From the NCBI RefSeq assembly GCF_013137895.1, contig NZ_CP053538.1, forward strand, positions 2,511,001-2,575,000: DNA of 64,000 bases, written 5' to 3'. Each line of letters starts with the position of its first letter. Within the stretch, counting starts at the first letter, position 1. Made by a program: the position numbers and the translations under genes. A model generated the notes under the pieces. That model was not told where the DNA came from, ran no database searches, and saw only the letters and a list, made by a program, of their open reading frames with translations. Positions 62,010 through 64,000 of the stretch are shown here, piece after piece. The stretch is from Hymenobacter taeanensis (lineage in GTDB: Bacteria; Bacteroidota; Bacteroidia; Cytophagales; Hymenobacteraceae).

Positions 62010-63362
62010 TCAGAAGGAGGTAGAGAGGTTACCCTGGGCCCGCAGCAAATCAACCTTGCTGCTAAGCACCTGAAAGAGGGCGCTGTAATAATTAAGCTGG
62101 GCTGTGCGCAGCGTGGTTTGCGCCACAATCACGTCGAGATACGTTTTGATACCCTCCCGGTATTGCAGGTCCACCACTGAGTACACTTCCTTCGACAGGG
62201 CCAGGTTGCGCTGCCCAATGAGGTAGTCGGTATAATAGCCTTTGTAGGTTGCCAGGGCCTGCTCAAACTCGGTGTTGATGCGGTTGCGCGCGGCCACAAT
62301 ATCCTGGTCTATGCGCTGATCTGCCAGCCGTACGCGTCGCAGGTTCTGGAGGCGCCGGGTGCCCTGAAAAATGGGCAAGCTCAACTGCAGGCCCGCGTAA
62401 GAGTTAGGGAAGCGCTGGTTGTACAGGTCGCGGAAGTTGTTGTTCTGGAATACGGCGTTGTAGTTGCCAAACGCCGACAACGACGGCAGGAACCCGTAGC
62501 GGTAGTAGCTGATCTGGGCTTCCTGCAGCACCTTTTGGGTTTGGAGCTGCTGCAGCTCAATGCGGTTGGTGGGGTCCAGGGCCACGGTAGTATCCAGCAC
62601 GGCTTCCCGCATCAGCTGCAGCGTGTCGTACTGCAGCGTGAGGGGCTGCGTACCCGGCAGGCCCATCAGCTCCTTCAGGTACGCCGACTTCCCCTTGATG
62701 GCTTCAATAGCCTGCTTGCGCGCCACCACGGAGTTGTTGAGCAGAATCTCGGCCTGCTTGTAGTCGGTTTTATCCACAATGCCGGCGTCATAGCGGGCTT
62801 TAGCGTCTTTGAGGCTCCGCTGCAGGCGCACAATGTCCTCGTTCAGCACATCAAGCTGGCGCTGGGAGAGCAGCACATCGTAAAATGTCTTGCTTACATC
62901 CGTCACCACATCAATGCGCACCCCAATGGTGTTCTGCTCATAGAACCGGCGCGAGGGGCGGGCACTACGCAAAGCCAGCAGTACATCATTATTATAGAGC
63001 GCCTGCGTGCCGGCCAGGCCAACCGTAGAGGTGTTTTTCAGCCCTATCTGCCGGGGTACGTTCACGCCATCGGCGTTTGGGAATACGGTATAGGGAAGCT
63101 GAAAATAATGCTGCCCGGTAGCGTTTAGGTTGATTTGTGGAAGCCAGCCGGCCAGACCAATGCGGATGTTGGCCTCGTTCGTTTCTTCATCAATGCGTGC
63201 CTGGCGCAGTACGGGCTGGTTTTGCAGGGCAAATTGTAAGCATTGCTCCAGCGTGAGCTGGCCGTTAGGGGGAGGAGGGGCCGTAGGTTGTGCCCACGAC
63301 CAAGCCGGGGCTAACAGAAGTAGACCAAGCAGTAGCCGAAGCGCCCGTTTCATATGTTTCAT
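62010..63362 (-). CDS. TolC-type outer-membrane efflux protein
   Basis: The 450-aa product starts MKHMKRALRLLLGLLLLAPAWSWAQ (the second Met at 63353 may be the true start). It has a signal peptide, then the OEP repeats with long amphipathic helices: QLTLEQCLQFALQNQPVLRQ and TDVSKTFYDVLLSQRQLDVL, matched by DIVAARNRINTEFEQALATY and SALFQVLSSKVDLLRAQGNL. It forms the outer-membrane channel for the adjacent RND pump. It is the first gene of the set and is followed by the MFP gene 126 bases later. Confidence 0.94.
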   Translation of the reverse strand: MKHMKRALRLLLGLLLLAPAWSWAQPTAPPPPNGQLTLEQCLQFALQNQPVLRQARIDEETNEANIRIGLAGWLPQINLNATGQHYFQLPYTVFPNADGVNVPRQIGLKNTSTVGLAGTQALYNNDVLLALRSARPSRRFYEQNTIGVRIDVVTDVSKTFYDVLLSQRQLDVLNEDIVRLQRSLKDAKARYDAGIVDKTDYKQAEILLNNSVVARKQAIEAIKGKSAYLKELMGLPGTQPLTLQYDTLQLMREAVLDTTVALDPTNRIELQQLQTQKVLQEAQISYYRYGFLPSLSAFGNYNAVFQNNNFRDLYNQRFPNSYAGLQLSLPIFQGTRRLQNLRRVRLADQRIDQDIVAARNRINTEFEQALATYKGYYTDYLIGQRNLALSKEVYSVVDLQYREGIKTYLDVIVAQTTLRTAQLNYYSALFQVLSSKVDLLRAQGNLSTSF

Positions 63363-63822
63363 ATTCTAGTAAAAGCAGCTACTGCACTACGTAGCTCAAA
63401 CCTGGCCGACCAACTGACGGGCCCGCCTTCGTTCTAAACAGCCCGCGGAAGGACACTCTCAGTGGCCCGCACGCTGCCCACAACCACTTTTTTATTTCAA
63501 AAATGTATGCACCACTTGAGTGTCGGAAGGGTAGTCAGCTGATATGTTTTGCGCCGGCTACTGCCTGTTGGCAGGATTACAAGGCTGGTAAACCGGCATC
63601 TTGCTAAAAGGTTATACCTCTCTAAAAATGATTCTAGCTAACACCTGTATATTTATTGTAAGCAAGCGGCTTGTAGGCAAGCGGCGGTAAGTGCCACCCT
63701 GGTTTTGTGAGCACAGTAAGTGAGGGACCAAGCCAAGCCACTGCCTCATATAGTATAAGCGCAGCAGGTGCCCGTGGCCTTGCGGGCCTGGTGGGGCGGA
63801 ACCTACACACGCAGCTACTAGC
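63363..63822. other. Intergenic before the RND operon, no gene seen
   Basis: About 460 bases without an ORF of any quality. An AT-rich patch near 63600-63660 and two copies of GCAAGCGGC (63662-63670, 63678-63686) are the only features. The operon promoter should be here; no TAnnTTTG box was found and no regulator gene adjoins. Confidence 0.45.
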
Positions 63823-64000
63823 CTAGTCTAGCTCTGTTACCGTTACCAGCACGTTCGTGTTGCGGCCGTGGTCATCGGCGCAGGAAATTTTCAGGGGGCC
63901 GGGTGGCGGCTGTATAAATACGCGCTCGGCGGCGGCGGCGGCGCGCAGAAACTTGTCGTTTACGTACCAGAACACCTGGCGCACTTCATTGTCGGTGGTG
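63823..64000 (-). CDS. pbpC: Penicillin-binding protein 1C, C-terminal end only
   Basis: The last 58 codons of a gene entering from beyond base 64000 read VRQVFWYVNDKFLRAAAAAE then RVFIQPPPGPLKISCADDHG and end VLVTVTELD with a TAG at 63825-63823. This matches the BiPBP_C domain that closes PBP1C, a bifunctional glycosyltransferase/transpeptidase of the cell wall. The rest is outside the window, so enzyme domains cannot be confirmed. Confidence 0.75.
   Translation of the reverse strand, partial: TTDNEVRQVFWYVNDKFLRAAAAAERVFIQPPPGPLKISCADDHGRNTNVLVTVTELD

Noticed and set aside
57311..63362. RND operon as a novel system
   Set aside because: All three parts are complete and typical of ordinary tripartite efflux; only the lack of an adjacent regulator is notable.

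Overview
The window looks like a chromosomal segment of a Bacteroidota bacterium of the Cytophagales, most like Hymenobacter. The evidence is internal: a GC-rich coding style; eleven upstream boxes reading TAnnTTTG (nine) or TTACTTTG (two), the Bacteroidota -7 promoter type; weak ribosome-binding sites; many OmpA/BamA/TolC-type envelope proteins and short lipoproteins; and family content (NDH-2, RNase Y after zapA, TSP3-OmpA) typical of that group. No database search was possible, so the genus is an inference. I see no rRNA, tRNA, CRISPR, prophage or transposase.

Layout. 1-5562 (minus strand): partial NDH-2, a small unknown protein, UV endonuclease uvsE, a carboxypeptidase-regulatory-domain protein, a lipoprotein and a membrane metallophosphoesterase. 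5677-13531 (plus): radC, a DUF1684 protein, pheT, a coiled-coil protein, zapA, a possible 6S-like RNA, rny and a lipoprotein. 13543-18385: a disulfide reductase flanked by lipoproteins, a frameshifted small secreted gene, and sucD. 18639-26555: cysK, a one-domain response regulator, adenine deaminase, a 52-aa lipoprotein missed by length cutoffs, two unknown genes, cmk, ispH, a DUF502 protein and an alpha/beta hydrolase. 26569-33771: DoxX, a decayed macro-domain gene, a 2TM protein, a PQQ-type sugar dehydrogenase, then a retropepsin-like RimB, RimK and AstE/AspA-like deacylase set, a Skp/OmpH protein and a small lipoprotein. 33851-38283 (minus): a porin-like small protein, an NAD(P)-binding protein, CvfB and a BamA/TamA-like protein. 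38505-43053 (plus): a radical-SAM DNA-repair protein, a small Cys-rich ORF, an epoxide hydrolase-like protein, the TIGR03915-type partner and rfbD. 43161-54339: a desaturase, an MFS pump, an AraC regulator divergent from aldehyde dehydrogenase, a secreted gene cut by a stop codon, a DUF779 protein, Mn catalase, two envelope genes, an unknown gene and a TSP3-OmpA protein. 54563-64000: an EamA exporter, an unknown gene, an esterase, a complete RND efflux operon (tolC-MFP-permease) and the tail of pbpC.

Working themes. Oxidative and aldehyde stress (Mn catalase, aldehyde dehydrogenase, disulfide reductase, DoxX), DNA damage repair (uvsE, radC, the radical-SAM/TIGR03915 pair), protein-tail modification (RimK set), and envelope transport and assembly. 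Most signals beyond ordinary genes are intergenic. A short motif, TGGCCTA, is strongly over-represented, often forms the TAG stop of genes and occurs inverted in one terminator. Hairpin repeats of REP type sit just upstream of several promoters. Three genes are visibly decaying.
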